Assembly: GCA_945875435.1 (NCBI GenBank) | Contig: CAMCKH010000006.1 | Coordinates: forward strand, 1 to 64,000 | Reading direction: 5' to 3' | DNA: 64,000 nucleotides | Source: an uncultured Erysipelotrichaceae bacterium | GTDB taxonomy: Bacteria > Bacillota_I > Bacilli_A > Erysipelotrichales > Erysipelotrichaceae | Part shown: positions 17,072-24,954 of the stretch, in pieces | Layout: each line of letters begins with the position of its first letter | Position numbering within the stretch: the stretch's first letter is position 1 | Position numbers and translations under genes: made by a program | Notes under the pieces: model-generated | Told to the model about the DNA's origin: nothing | Database searches by the model: none | Seen by the model: the letters and a program-made list of their open reading frames with translations, nothing else

Positions 17072-17094
17072 TGAAAAGTTAAGGGTTAAATGAT
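17072..17094 (+). repeat. 23-bp direct repeat, right copy
   Basis: Identical to 9204-9226. It lies just before the first core-genome gene, between the accessory region and the M42 peptidase operon, as the scar of an insertion or an attachment site would. Confidence 0.7.
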
Positions 17095-17153
17095 GTACTC
17101 AATTACGCAAAATTTTATATCAACTATCTAATCTAGAAAAATAAATATTATGA

Positions 17154-17159
17154 TATAAT
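17154..17159 (+). promoter_or_regulatory. -10 box six bases before the ATG (leaderless-type promoter)
   Basis: TATAAT ends six bases before the ATG at 17166, so transcription should start at or beside the start codon. No ribosome site fits in between. The -35 region is weak. Confidence 0.5.
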
Positions 17160-17165
17160 TTAGAT

Positions 17166-17459
17166 ATGAACTTAATTATATTTAAAATTAGCTCGGTATT
17201 ACTTACTATAGGGTTTTTATATATAATTTTTTTATTTTTGAAAAATTATTTTCAACTATTAAAGATAAAAAATAATTTGGATCCTATTTTAATAAACTTA
17301 AAACAAAATATTAATGAGTTAAAAAACACTAAGATAGTTAAATATCAAAAAAATAAAAAATTAAGTTTATTTATTACTAGTTATGGTTTATTTAAAAATA
17401 ACCGTAAATTAATTAAAAATATTTATGAATTAAATAAGGAGAAATATGAAAAGTATTGA
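17166..17459 (+). CDS. Small single-pass membrane protein, unknown
   Basis: 97 residues. One N-terminal helix (ISSVLLTIGFLYIIFLFL) is followed by a basic, helical, lysine-rich cytoplasmic tail. It overlaps the M42 peptidase start by 14 bases, so it is translationally coupled to that operon. Family not recognised; its size and topology recall small envelope proteins of the DUF948 kind, but there is no clear match. Confidence 0.6.
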   Translation: MNLIIFKISSVLLTIGFLYIIFLFLKNYFQLLKIKNNLDPILINLKQNINELKNTKIVKYQKNKKLSLFITSYGLFKNNRKLIKNIYELNKEKYEKY

Positions 17460-18474
17460 ATATCTAAAAAAATTAACCAGCATCCCATCACCTTCTGGAT
17501 TCACTGAAGAGATAATTAATTATTTAAAAATTACGCTTGAAGAAATGGGATATAATGCGAATAAAACAAATAAAGGTGCATTAATTTTAACCATTAAAGG
17601 TAATAATGATTTGAACCAAAGATTTGTAACAGCACACGTAGATACTTTAGGTGCCGTGGTAAAAGAAATCAAAGCTGATGGTAGACTTTCAATAAATTTA
17701 ATTGGTGGTTTTACTTTTAACTCTATAGAAAATGAAAATTGTATAATCCACACAAATAAAGGAAATATCAGCGGAACAATTTTACCCCACCAAAATAGTG
17801 TCCATGTTTATGATGATGTTGCTGCTAATCACAGGAATAAAAATAGTGTTGAAGTTAGATTAGATATAAAAAGCAATTCAAAAAAAGAAACAGAAGAAGC
17901 TGGTATAAACATTGGAGATTTTGTTTCTTTTGACCCAAGAACTATAATTACTGATAATGGATTTATCAAAAGTAGACATTTAGATGATAAAGTTAGTGTG
18001 GCTTTGCTCTTAGAGATACTTTACGAAATAAAAACCCAAAACATAAAATTACCTTACACTACTACGTTTTTATTTTCAAATCATGAAGAAGTTGGTTTTG
18101 GTGGTAACTCAAACATTAACCCTAATGTTAAAGAATATCTGGCTATCGATATGGGGGCTTTGGGCGATGGCCAAAATAGCGATGAATATACTGTTTCAAT
18201 TTGTGCTAAAGATAGCAGCGGTCCTTATAATTATCAACTAAAAAATCATCTAGTAAATCTTGCGATTGAAAATAATATAGCTTATAAAATTGATATCTAC
18301 CCATATTATGGAAGTGATGCTTCAAGTGCTATTCGTGCTGGTTATGATTTTAAACACGCTTTAATAGGTGCAGGGATAGAATCTAGCCACGCCTACGAAA
18401 GAACACATATCGACTCTATCAAAAACACTTATAAATTAATATTTAAATATTTATTAAGCGAGATGGTGAAATAA
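17446..18474 (+). CDS. M42 family metallopeptidase (glutamyl aminopeptidase-like)
   Basis: 342 residues, normal for the family. Metal ligands are visible: VTAHVDTLG (first His/Asp), RHLDDKVSVA (bridging Asp), NHEEVGFGG (catalytic Glu-Glu), then DMGALG, and a final His in ESSHAYERTH. These cytosolic dinuclear (Zn/Co) enzymes form large tetrahedral assemblies and trim N-terminal residues from peptides. AAGGAG precedes the ATG. The stop overlaps the pth start (TAATG), giving a tight operon with pth, mfd and rqcP. Confidence 0.9.
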   Translation: MKSIEYLKKLTSIPSPSGFTEEIINYLKITLEEMGYNANKTNKGALILTIKGNNDLNQRFVTAHVDTLGAVVKEIKADGRLSINLIGGFTFNSIENENCIIHTNKGNISGTILPHQNSVHVYDDVAANHRNKNSVEVRLDIKSNSKKETEEAGINIGDFVSFDPRTIITDNGFIKSRHLDDKVSVALLLEILYEIKTQNIKLPYTTTFLFSNHEEVGFGGNSNINPNVKEYLAIDMGALGDGQNSDEYTVSICAKDSSGPYNYQLKNHLVNLAIENNIAYKIDIYPYYGSDASSAIRAGYDFKHALIGAGIESSHAYERTHIDSIKNTYKLIFKYLLSEMVK

Positions 18475-19025
18475 TGAAAATGATTGTAGGTCTAGGCAAT
18501 ATTGGCAAAGAGTATGAAAAAACTAGACATAATATCGGTTTTATGGCGATTGACCTGTTGCTTAAAAAATTGGATTTAAAATTAGATTTAAAAAAATTTA
18601 AAGCTGAATACACTATCGATAAAAAAAATAATGTAATGATAGTAAAACCATTAACTTATATGAATTTAAGTGGAGAAGCAGTTCTTTCACTTGCTAATTA
18701 CTATAAAATCAAAAGAGAAAACATAATTGTAGTATACGATGATTTAGATCTTGAGGTTGGAAAAATCAGAATTAGAGAAAATGGTTCAAGCGCTGGTCAA
18801 AAAGGTATTGGTAATATCATCTCTTTATTCAATAGTTCAGAAATTAAAAGAATTAGAATTGGTATTGGAAAAAATAAGATGATTCCTGTTGTTGATTATG
18901 TGCTGCAAAAAATATCTAAAGAAGAAGAAGTTATATATAGTGAAGTTTTTGAAAAAGTAAGCAATGCATTGATTTATTATTTGAACAATGATTTTAAACA
19001 AACGATGAATAAATTTAATGTATGA
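18474..19025 (+). CDS. pth: Peptidyl-tRNA hydrolase
   Basis: 183 residues, full length. It has MIVGLGNIGKEYEKTRHNIG with the catalytic His, then PLTYMNLSGEAV, VVYDDLDLEVGKIRIRENGS and SAGQKGIGNI. The enzyme cleaves the ester of peptidyl-tRNA released from stalled ribosomes and recycles tRNA. The gene order pth-mfd-rqcP is the classical Firmicute arrangement and fits ribosome rescue; the tmRNA and RqcH genes of the same pathway are also in this window. Its stop overlaps the mfd ATG by four bases. Confidence 0.96.
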   Translation: MKMIVGLGNIGKEYEKTRHNIGFMAIDLLLKKLDLKLDLKKFKAEYTIDKKNNVMIVKPLTYMNLSGEAVLSLANYYKIKRENIIVVYDDLDLEVGKIRIRENGSSAGQKGIGNIISLFNSSEIKRIRIGIGKNKMIPVVDYVLQKISKEEEVIYSEVFEKVSNALIYYLNNDFKQTMNKFNV

Positions 19026-22000
19026 AAGATAGTGTAATCTTAGAATTAGTAAAAAAATGTGATATTAAAAACACATTACCTTTAACTTATAATAGCATTA
19101 GTGAAGAAGCATTAAAATTAGCTTCATTAAAATTTGATAAATTTTTAATAGTAAAAGAGAATACTTTTTATGCACAAAAATTATATCAGGCATTATTAAA
19201 CTATTACGATGATGATGAAATAGTGTTATTTACTCCTGAAGAATCTTTAAGATCTGAAGCTATTATTTCTTCTTTTGAAAATAAAATAAACAGAATTAAA
19301 GCACTTGAAAATATAATTGATAATAAAAATAAAATTGTCATCACAACACCCTACGGAATGGTTAAACATCTTCCTGATTTTGAACTTTTAAAAACAATTA
19401 AAATAAATATTCATAAAAATAAAATATATAATCGTGATGATTTAATCAAAAAACTTAAAAGCAACGGTTATCAACAAACGATTAAAACAGATACCGTCCT
19501 AAATTATAGTGTCAGAGGAAGTATTTTAGATATTTTTAGTGTTAATTATGAAAATCCTATAAGAATTGAATTTTTTGATGACGAAATAGAAAGTATTAGA
19601 TTTTTTGATATTGAAAATCAAAAAACAATTAAAGAAGTCAACGAAGTTGAAATATGTTTTGGTAGCGATGTTATTTTTTCAAATGAACAAATCGATATTT
19701 TAAATGAAAAATTAAAAGATAATATTAATTCAGATGTTGAGCTTGATTTGTCGTACATCAATAACTATATTTTTAATTCAAACCAGTATCTTTATTACTC
19801 ATTTTTAAAAAATAATCATCTTAAAGATTATTTAAAAAACTATACCGTATACCTGTCTAATTTTGAAGGTATAAAAAATAACTTAGACTATATCTTTAAA
19901 GATAATATTAATTACATTCAAGAAATTGTAAGTGAAGGAAGATTTCCTTTAACTTTCAATATAATGGGAAATTTAGATGATGAATTAAAAAATTGCAGTG
20001 TTATTCATGGTAGTAAATTTTTAAGTGACGGCACTATTCAAACTTTAAATTTACCAATAACTAATCTTAAAAATATTCTGGAAATCATTAAAAATGATGA
20101 TATTTTTAATATTTTAATTTTAGATAAAAAAGAAATAACAGAAATTGAAAAAAATCTACAAGAGTTAAATTTCAACTATAATTTAGATCGCAAAAATATA
20201 ATTAAAGGTATCAACATTATAGAAGGTGTTTTAGATTCTGGTTTTGAAATCACAAAACACAATATTAAATTTTATAGCAGTAAAGAAATTTTTAACCATA
20301 AAAAAATAATTGGTAGATACAACAAAACCTACCAAGAAGCGACTATTTTAAATTCTTATGATGAGCTAAATATTGGAGATTATGTAGTTCATAATAACTA
20401 TGGCATTGGTCAATATCTTGGAATCTTTACAAAAGAAATTAATAATATCAAAAACGATTATCTAAACATCGCCTATAAAGGTAATGATGTTTTATCAGTC
20501 CCTTTATCTCAATTTCAATTAGTAAGAAAATATATTTCTAAAGATGGATTTGTTCCAAAATTACATAAATTAGGAAGTAAAGAATGGCAAAATACAAAAA
20601 ATAAAGTTCGAGAAAGTATTGAAAATATAGCTGATGAGTTAATCAATCTTTATCAAACTAGAAAAAATAATGTTGGTTATGTTTTTGATAAAGATAATGA
20701 AATTCAAAAAGAATTTGAAAATGATTTCTACTACGAACTAACCAAAGATCAAGATAAAGCAATCAATGAAATAAAAAAAGATATGGAAAGTCCAATAGTT
20801 ATGGATAGACTTCTTTGTGGAGATGTTGGATTTGGAAAAACTGAAGTAGCTCTAAGAGCTAGTATGAAAGCAGTTTTATCAAATAAACAAGTAGCTTATC
20901 TTTGCCCTACCACTATACTCTCAATGCAACAGTACAATACTTTTGTTAGAAGATTTGAAAAATTTGGTGTAAATGTTAAATTGCTAAATAGATATTTAAC
21001 TACTAAGGAAGTGAAAAACATTATCCAAGACTTAAAAAAAGGTTCTATTGATATTATAATTGGAACACATAAACTACTTTCCGATGATATTGAATATAAA
21101 GATTTAGGTTTTCTAATCATAGATGAAGAGCATCGTTTTGGTGTTATTCATAAAGAAAAAATTAAAAAAATGAAAACAAATATCGATGTACTATCATTAA
21201 GTGCTACCCCAATCCCAAGAACTCTACAGATGTCTTTGGTTGGTATTAGAGGTTTAAGCACCTTAAATAAAGCACCGTTAAATAGATACCCAGTACAAAC
21301 ATATATTGTAGAAAAAAATATTAAACTAATTAAAGAGATAATATTAAAAGAAATCCAAAGAGATGGACAAGTTTTTTATCTTTACAACGATACTGAAAAA
21401 ATATATGGTTTAGCCACTTTACTTAAAAAAGAAATTCCAGAAATTAATATAGGTATTGTTCACGGGAAAATGAATAGCGAAGCAATTGAAGATGTAATGC
21501 AAGAGTTTTATTTAAATAAAATAAATCTATTAATTTGTACCACAATTATCGAAACTGGTTTAGATATACCTAACGCTAACACTATTATTGTTGAAAATGC
21601 ACAAAATTTTGGATTATCTCAATTATATCAAATAAAAGGTCGTGTTGGCAGGAGCCAACAAGTAGGATATGCATATCTTTTAATACCTAAAAATAAAGAA
21701 TTAACTGAAAATAGCCACAAAAGACTACAAGCCATTAAAGAATTTAGTGATTTAGGTAGTGGTTATAAAATTGCTATGCGAGATTTATCGATTCGTGGTG
21801 CTGGGGATTTATTAGGATCAATGCAAAGTGGTTTTATCGACAGTGTGGGTTTTGATTTATATATGGATATGTTGACTGATGTTATTAATCAAAAACAAAA
21901 TTTAGATAATCTGAAAAACTTTGAAAATAACCATAAAAATATAGATGTAGATTCTTATATTCCTAATAATTTTTCAAATAATGATTATGAAAAATTAGAT

Positions 22001-22378
22001 ATTTATCATCAATTAAATGATATTAATGATTTCAAAAATCTAGAACTTTTTTATATTGATACAACCGACAAATTTGGTAAATTACCAAAAGAAATAGAAA
22101 ATATAATCAACAAAAAGAAAATTGAAATCTTAATAAATATTAAATGTCTGTATAATTTTAAATTAATTAAAAAATCTTATCACTGCGAAATTAGCGAAGA
22201 ATATTCAAATTATGTTAACGGCAGAAAACTATTTGAATATTGCAATGAATTATCTAAAGATTTTATTATCGGCTATAAAAATAAAAGATTAATATTTGAT
22301 ATAATTAATCAAAGTGATAATTTAAACAAATTAATTAAAGTTATTGAATACATCAAGGAGAATTATGAGAATAGATAA
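19022..22378 (+). CDS. mfd: Transcription-repair coupling factor Mfd
   Basis: 1118 residues. Order: a UvrB-homology N-terminal part (about 1-350), the RNA polymerase-interacting domain (about 465-530, starting DYVVHNNYGIGQYLG), and SF2 translocase motifs (Walker A LLCGDVGFGKTEVALR, DEEH box IIDEEHRFGV, SATPIPRTLQMSL, motif VI QIKGRVGRSQQVGYAYLL). A TRCF C-terminal domain ends the protein. Mfd removes RNA polymerase stalled at lesions and recruits UvrA. It is slightly shorter than the usual 1150-1180 residues. Confidence 0.96.
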   Translation: MKDSVILELVKKCDIKNTLPLTYNSISEEALKLASLKFDKFLIVKENTFYAQKLYQALLNYYDDDEIVLFTPEESLRSEAIISSFENKINRIKALENIIDNKNKIVITTPYGMVKHLPDFELLKTIKINIHKNKIYNRDDLIKKLKSNGYQQTIKTDTVLNYSVRGSILDIFSVNYENPIRIEFFDDEIESIRFFDIENQKTIKEVNEVEICFGSDVIFSNEQIDILNEKLKDNINSDVELDLSYINNYIFNSNQYLYYSFLKNNHLKDYLKNYTVYLSNFEGIKNNLDYIFKDNINYIQEIVSEGRFPLTFNIMGNLDDELKNCSVIHGSKFLSDGTIQTLNLPITNLKNILEIIKNDDIFNILILDKKEITEIEKNLQELNFNYNLDRKNIIKGINIIEGVLDSGFEITKHNIKFYSSKEIFNHKKIIGRYNKTYQEATILNSYDELNIGDYVVHNNYGIGQYLGIFTKEINNIKNDYLNIAYKGNDVLSVPLSQFQLVRKYISKDGFVPKLHKLGSKEWQNTKNKVRESIENIADELINLYQTRKNNVGYVFDKDNEIQKEFENDFYYELTKDQDKAINEIKKDMESPIVMDRLLCGDVGFGKTEVALRASMKAVLSNKQVAYLCPTTILSMQQYNTFVRRFEKFGVNVKLLNRYLTTKEVKNIIQDLKKGSIDIIIGTHKLLSDDIEYKDLGFLIIDEEHRFGVIHKEKIKKMKTNIDVLSLSATPIPRTLQMSLVGIRGLSTLNKAPLNRYPVQTYIVEKNIKLIKEIILKEIQRDGQVFYLYNDTEKIYGLATLLKKEIPEINIGIVHGKMNSEAIEDVMQEFYLNKINLLICTTIIETGLDIPNANTIIVENAQNFGLSQLYQIKGRVGRSQQVGYAYLLIPKNKELTENSHKRLQAIKEFSDLGSGYKIAMRDLSIRGAGDLLGSMQSGFIDSVGFDLYMDMLTDVINQKQNLDNLKNFENNHKNIDVDSYIPNNFSNNDYEKLDIYHQLNDINDFKNLELFYIDTTDKFGKLPKEIENIINKKKIEILINIKCLYNFKLIKKSYHCEISEEYSNYVNGRKLFEYCNELSKDFIIGYKNKRLIFDIINQSDNLNKLIKVIEYIKENYENR

Positions 22379-22607
22379 ATTTTTAAAAGTTTCAAGAATT
22401 TTAAAAAGAAGAACAATTTCAAAAGAACTTGCTGAAAACGATCGTTTATATATAAATGATAAAATCGCAAAATCAAGTTCCAAAGTAAAAATTAATGATG
22501 TAATATCCATTCATTTTGGACATAAAATTTTAAGGTTTAGAGTTTTAGAATTAAAAGAACATTCTAAAAAAGAAGATTCCGCAACGATGTTTGAGGTTAT
22601 ATTTTAG
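22365..22607 (+). CDS. rqcP: S4-domain RNA-binding protein RqcP (YabO family)
   Basis: 80 residues from ATG 22365, which has AAGGAG at the right spacing and overlaps the end of mfd by 14 bases; an upstream ATG at 22344 lies inside mfd without a site. S4 fold: MRIDKFLKVSRILKRRTISK, then NDKIAKSSSKVKINDVISI. RqcP works with RqcH in ribosome-associated quality control, binding the obstructed 50S-peptidyl-tRNA complex during alanine tailing. An RqcH/FbpA homologue lies at 35180. Confidence 0.92.
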   Translation: MRIDKFLKVSRILKRRTISKELAENDRLYINDKIAKSSSKVKINDVISIHFGHKILRFRVLELKEHSKKEDSATMFEVIF

Positions 22608-22770
22608 TTATAAACTTTTTTTAAATGTTTCTTATAAAATATTTAAAAAAAATTTTTAACCTTCCAATATATCTTTCCTTATGAATTTAAAATCTTTATA
22701 CTTTTATTGCATTAACTTTAAATTCATGTTTCTGTCCCAAGATATAATTCATACCTATTAATAAAATTAA

Positions 22771-22791
22771 AAAGGTTCAATTTGAACCTTT
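22771..22791 (-). terminator. Hairpin terminator after divIC
   Basis: AAAGGTTC and GAACCTTT pair across a five-base loop directly beyond the divIC stop codon (minus strand). Confidence 0.6.
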
Positions 22792-22792
22792 A

Positions 22793-23119
22793 TTAATTTT
22801 CATTTTTAACTTCACTTTCTTGATTGGTTGAAGGTAAATAAAACACTTGTTCACCCTCTTTTGTAAACATATAATTTCCTCTAGCGTAAGTTTGAACATA
22901 ATTTGGATCTTCCAATTTATTTTTTTGGCTTATTAAAGATACATTTTCTTCTTCTAGTTTTTTAACTTCTACCTCAACTAGTTGTTTTTGTTTTTTTAAT
23001 TTAAGCATTGAGTTTATTTCTTTACCTACTCCATAAAGTAAAAAAATAGATAACACTATTGCTCCTATTAAAAATATTTGAAAAAATACGGGTTTAATTC
23101 TTCTTGTCTTTCTATTCAT
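22793..23119 (-). CDS. divIC: Septum formation initiator DivIC/FtsB
   Basis: 108 residues: a short basic cytoplasmic end, a membrane helix (IFLIGAIVLSIFLLYGVGKE), a coiled coil (KQKQLVEVEVKKLEEENVSL), then the conserved PNYVQTYARGNYMFTKEGEQ. The last motif defines the DivIC/FtsB family, which joins FtsL and DivIB in the divisome. Converging with the rqcP operon, as in other Firmicutes where divIC lies near yabO. A TAAAAT box five bases before the ATG suggests a leaderless transcript. Confidence 0.9.
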   Translation of the reverse strand: MNRKTRRIKPVFFQIFLIGAIVLSIFLLYGVGKEINSMLKLKKQKQLVEVEVKKLEEENVSLISQKNKLEDPNYVQTYARGNYMFTKEGEQVFYLPSTNQESEVKNEN

Positions 23120-23220
23120 AAATAATTTTATTACACATTTTTTTAGTGTGTATGCTAATTATATCAAATTACCTAATAAACTTCAAGTAATAATGTTTAG
23201 TGTTTAATGTTTTGAAAATA

Positions 23221-23270
23221 AAAGTCCTTATTTTTCAGGACTTTTTCAAAAATTCGTGCTTAAATTTAAC
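23221..23270. repeat. Terminator plus att-like segment (left copy)
   Basis: AAAAGTCCT..AGGACTTTTT hairpin followed by AAAATTCGTGCTTAAAT. The same pairing of hairpin and AAATTCGTGGCTAAAT occurs at 24266-24317 and 49148-49195, next to tRNA-Thr and tmRNA. The first two bracket the small decayed element between divIC and maf. Confidence 0.55.
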
Positions 23271-23313
23271 AACTAAAAAGTTATATGTAAAAAATAATTA
23301 TCTTTTTTTATCA

Positions 23314-23515
23314 CTAAATTTCTAAACCATCAATAACATTTATTAACCATTCTTTTTTTACTTTGTTTAGTTTTGGTTAAATATGTTTGTAGTTTGTCAA
23401 AACTTTCGTTTGGAATGATGATGTTAAGAGTTCTACCCCCCTCTCTTTGTTTTCTTTGGTTTTCTCTCCAATACTCTCTCATCAGTTCTTTAACTGACAT
23501 TTCTTTATTATTCAT
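23314..23515 (-). pseudogene. Module A ORF3: RHH-like small protein, frameshifted near its end
   Basis: It reads MNNKEMSVKELMREYWREN, then GGRTLNIIIPNESFDKLQTY and LTKTKQSKK, and then goes out of frame because of one extra A in a poly-A run. The sister copy at 49203 keeps the correct end EWLINVIDGLEIEL. The intact protein would be about 67 residues: a helical N-terminus, a strand (TLNIIIP) and two helices, like ribbon-helix-helix DNA-binding proteins. As it stands translation ends at 23330. Confidence 0.5.
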
Positions 23516-23529
23516 TTATGTTTTTCTTT

Positions 23530-23652
23530 CTAAATATTGTTTTTAAAATAAATAATTAATGCAATAACTGAAATAAATAAAATTAATTCCAATAAATTTT
23601 TGATTATTTCTTCTTTAGTGCATTTGATAACTTCAAACTTTACTTTTCGCAT
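23530..23652 (-). CDS. Module A ORF2: 40-residue membrane peptide
   Basis: MRKVKFEVIKCTKEEIIKN is followed by a helix (LLELILFISVIALIIYF) and KNNI. The copy at 49423 has the same length and the same SVIALIIYF..NNI end, although the middle differs. Conservation of frame, length and helix in diverged copies argues that it is translated. Function unknown. Confidence 0.5.
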   Translation of the reverse strand: MRKVKFEVIKCTKEEIIKNLLELILFISVIALIIYFKNNI

Positions 23653-23679
23653 AATTTATTGTAAAATGGAGTTGTAACA

Positions 23680-23698
23680 GAAGAGGTTAAACCTCTTC
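23680..23698 (-). ncRNA. Module A intercistronic hairpin (covaries with copy B)
   Basis: A perfect eight-base stem, GAAGAGGT/ACCTCTTC, with a three-base loop that holds part of the ORF1 stop. At 49573-49591 the equivalent is GAAAAGGC/GCCTTTTC: two base pairs changed on both sides. No T run follows, so this is not a simple terminator. Confidence 0.55.
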
Positions 23699-23791
23699 CG
23701 TCACTTCAAACTTAAGCCTAATAACTACAAGTTTTATCTCAATTATAAATTTTGTTGTAGTTTTAATAGGCTTTTTATTTTTTTTCTCCAT
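23687..23791 (-). CDS. Module A ORF1: 34-residue lysine-rich peptide
   Basis: MEKKNKKPIKTTTKFIIEI, then KLVVIRLKFEVTEEV. Strong AAGGAGG site and a TATAAT box (TATAATTATAG region, about 23810-23820) upstream. The coding sequence itself can fold into a long stem (AGCCTA..AACTACAA with its complement). Copy B at 49580 keeps frame, start and stem with a different sequence. Either a leader peptide or part of a structured RNA. Confidence 0.4.
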   Translation of the reverse strand: MEKKNKKPIKTTTKFIIEIKLVVIRLKFEVTEEV

Positions 23792-23830
23792 TTCTTCCTC
23801 CTTTCTATACTATAATTATATAATAAAATA

Positions 23831-24139
23831 CTACTGTTGTTTTCTCCAGCTAAAAAAATTAGCCCAATACGGATTTTCCTTATCAAAAATTTCAACTTCT
23901 TCCGCTGTCATATTATGTGGGTAGTCAGCAAAAAGGTTATATAGTTTCTTTTTGTCAAAACTAAAGAGGTATTCACCTAAAGTGAATTCTAATCTTTCAA
24001 CCCACCAAACTTGGCAATCTTCGTTTTCTTTATGCCAATCACTAAATCCAGGCATTGTTGAATCAGAGTAAACATAATTATCATCAACCTCTAATTCTTC
24101 TAAATCTAGTTCTTCTAAATCATTTAACACTCCCCTCAT
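23831..24139 (-). CDS. Acidic 102-residue protein, unrecognised
   Basis: Soluble and acidic at the N-terminus (NDLEELDLEELEVDDN), then YVYSDSTMPGFSDWHKENED, RLEFTLGEYLFSFDKKKLYN and YPHNMTAEEVEIFDKENPYW. The W-rich, acidic character and the FDKKK...YPHN...FDKENP order look like a real small family (perhaps DUF7675), which I cannot confirm. A GTG at 24130 with AAAGGAG nine bases upstream is an alternative to the ATG at 24139. It lies between the integrase relic and module A. Confidence 0.5.
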   Translation of the reverse strand: MRGVLNDLEELDLEELEVDDNYVYSDSTMPGFSDWHKENEDCQVWWVERLEFTLGEYLFSFDKKKLYNLFADYPHNMTAEEVEIFDKENPYWANFFSWRKQQ

Positions 24140-24179
24140 CTCCTTTCCTTTCTTCTAAAAACATCATTACCGTTTTTAA

Positions 24180-24284
24180 CTTCTTCATAATCATAACACC
24201 TACTCTCACTTATATCCCAACGAAATCGATAACATCATTAAGTTGTCAGAACAATTTAAAAATGGTAATAAAATTCGTGGCTAA
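24180..24284 (+). pseudogene. Tyrosine integrase C-terminal relic
   Basis: The plus strand reads LLHNHNTYSHLYPNEIDNI, then IKLSEQFKNGNKIRG, stop. TYSHLYPN with its catalytic Tyr is the active-site end of phage and Tn916-type tyrosine recombinases. The rest of the enzyme is gone. The frame points at the tRNA-Thr gene, with its stop inside the att-like repeat, 40 bases from the tRNA 3' end: the standard geometry of a tRNA-associated integrated element. Confidence 0.65.
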
Positions 24285-24317
24285 ATAATAAAAAGTCCCT
24301 ATTTTTCGGGACTTTTT
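24266..24317. repeat. Att-like segment plus terminator (right copy, beside tRNA-Thr)
   Basis: AAAATTCGTGGCTAAATAAT followed by the AAAAAGTCCC..GGGACTTTTTT hairpin. Read outward from the tRNA it is hairpin, then TTATTATTTAGCCACGAATT, the same order as downstream of tmRNA. The hairpin also terminates the tRNA transcript. Confidence 0.6.
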
Positions 24318-24324
24318 TACTATA

Positions 24325-24398
24325 TGGTGCCACTACTCGGAATTGAACCAAGAACTAACCCTTACCATGGGTTTATTTTACCATTGAACTATAGTGGC
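24325..24398 (-). tRNA. tRNA-Thr (GGT anticodon)
   Basis: Minus strand: a 7-bp acceptor stem GCCACTA/TAGTGGC, discriminator A and encoded CCA; anticodon stem AACCC/GGGTT with loop ATGGTAA giving anticodon GGT; T arm CTTGG/CCGAG with TTCAATT. The D arm is weak (one C-A mismatch). The gene overlaps the last 26 bases of maf on the same strand. Confidence 0.9.
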
Positions 24399-24954
24399 TA
24401 AAAATTTTAGTTATATGTTTTTTTAACAAACATACAGGAAGACCCATTATACCATAATAATCGCCATTTATGTTTTCAATAAATTGAGCAGCTCTACCTT
24501 GAATTCCATATGCACCAGCTTTATCAAGTGGTTCTTTGGTTTTGATATACTCATCAATTTCTATATCAGTAAGTTCCTTAAACTTAACTAAACTATTAGA
24601 AATAAATCTAATATCATGTTCTTTATCAAGGATACAAATAGCAGTTTTAACACTATGGGTTTTATTGCTTAATTTTTTTAAAATTTTGAAAGCATCTAAT
24701 TCATCTTTTGGCTTTTGAATTATCTCCCCATCTAATTCTACAACAGTATCACAACCAATTACAATAGAATTTTGATTAAAATCAAAAACTTTTTTTGCTT
24801 TTTGATACGACAACTCCTTTAAAGCTTCATCTAAAGGTATATTAAAATCAATATTTTCATCAATACTGCTATTAATAATTTTAAAATTTACATCTAATAA
24901 TTTCATAAGTTCAGCCCTTCTAGGTGAACCGCTAGCTAATATTATTTCTTTCAT
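24373..24954 (-). CDS. maf: Maf family nucleotide pyrophosphatase
   Basis: 193 residues. LASGSPRRAELMKLL is the substrate-binding start; SYQKAK, then IVIGCDTVVELDGEIIQKP with the catalytic Asp, and DKAGAYGIQGRAAQFIENIN follow. Maf proteins hydrolyse non-canonical or canonical NTPs such as dTTP/UTP and influence division. It overlaps coaX by four bases. Its last codons (about SHYSSMVK) lie inside the tRNA-Thr gene, so the native C-terminus has probably been replaced. Confidence 0.92.
   Translation of the reverse strand: MKEIILASGSPRRAELMKLLDVNFKIINSSIDENIDFNIPLDEALKELSYQKAKKVFDFNQNSIVIGCDTVVELDGEIIQKPKDELDAFKILKKLSNKTHSVKTAICILDKEHDIRFISNSLVKFKELTDIEIDEYIKTKEPLDKAGAYGIQGRAAQFIENINGDYYGIMGLPVCLLKKHITKIFSHYSSMVK

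Noticed and set aside
22344..22364. Earlier start for rqcP
   Set aside because: The ATG at 22344 lies within mfd and has no ribosome site; the ATG at 22365 has AAGGAG and gives the usual RqcP start.
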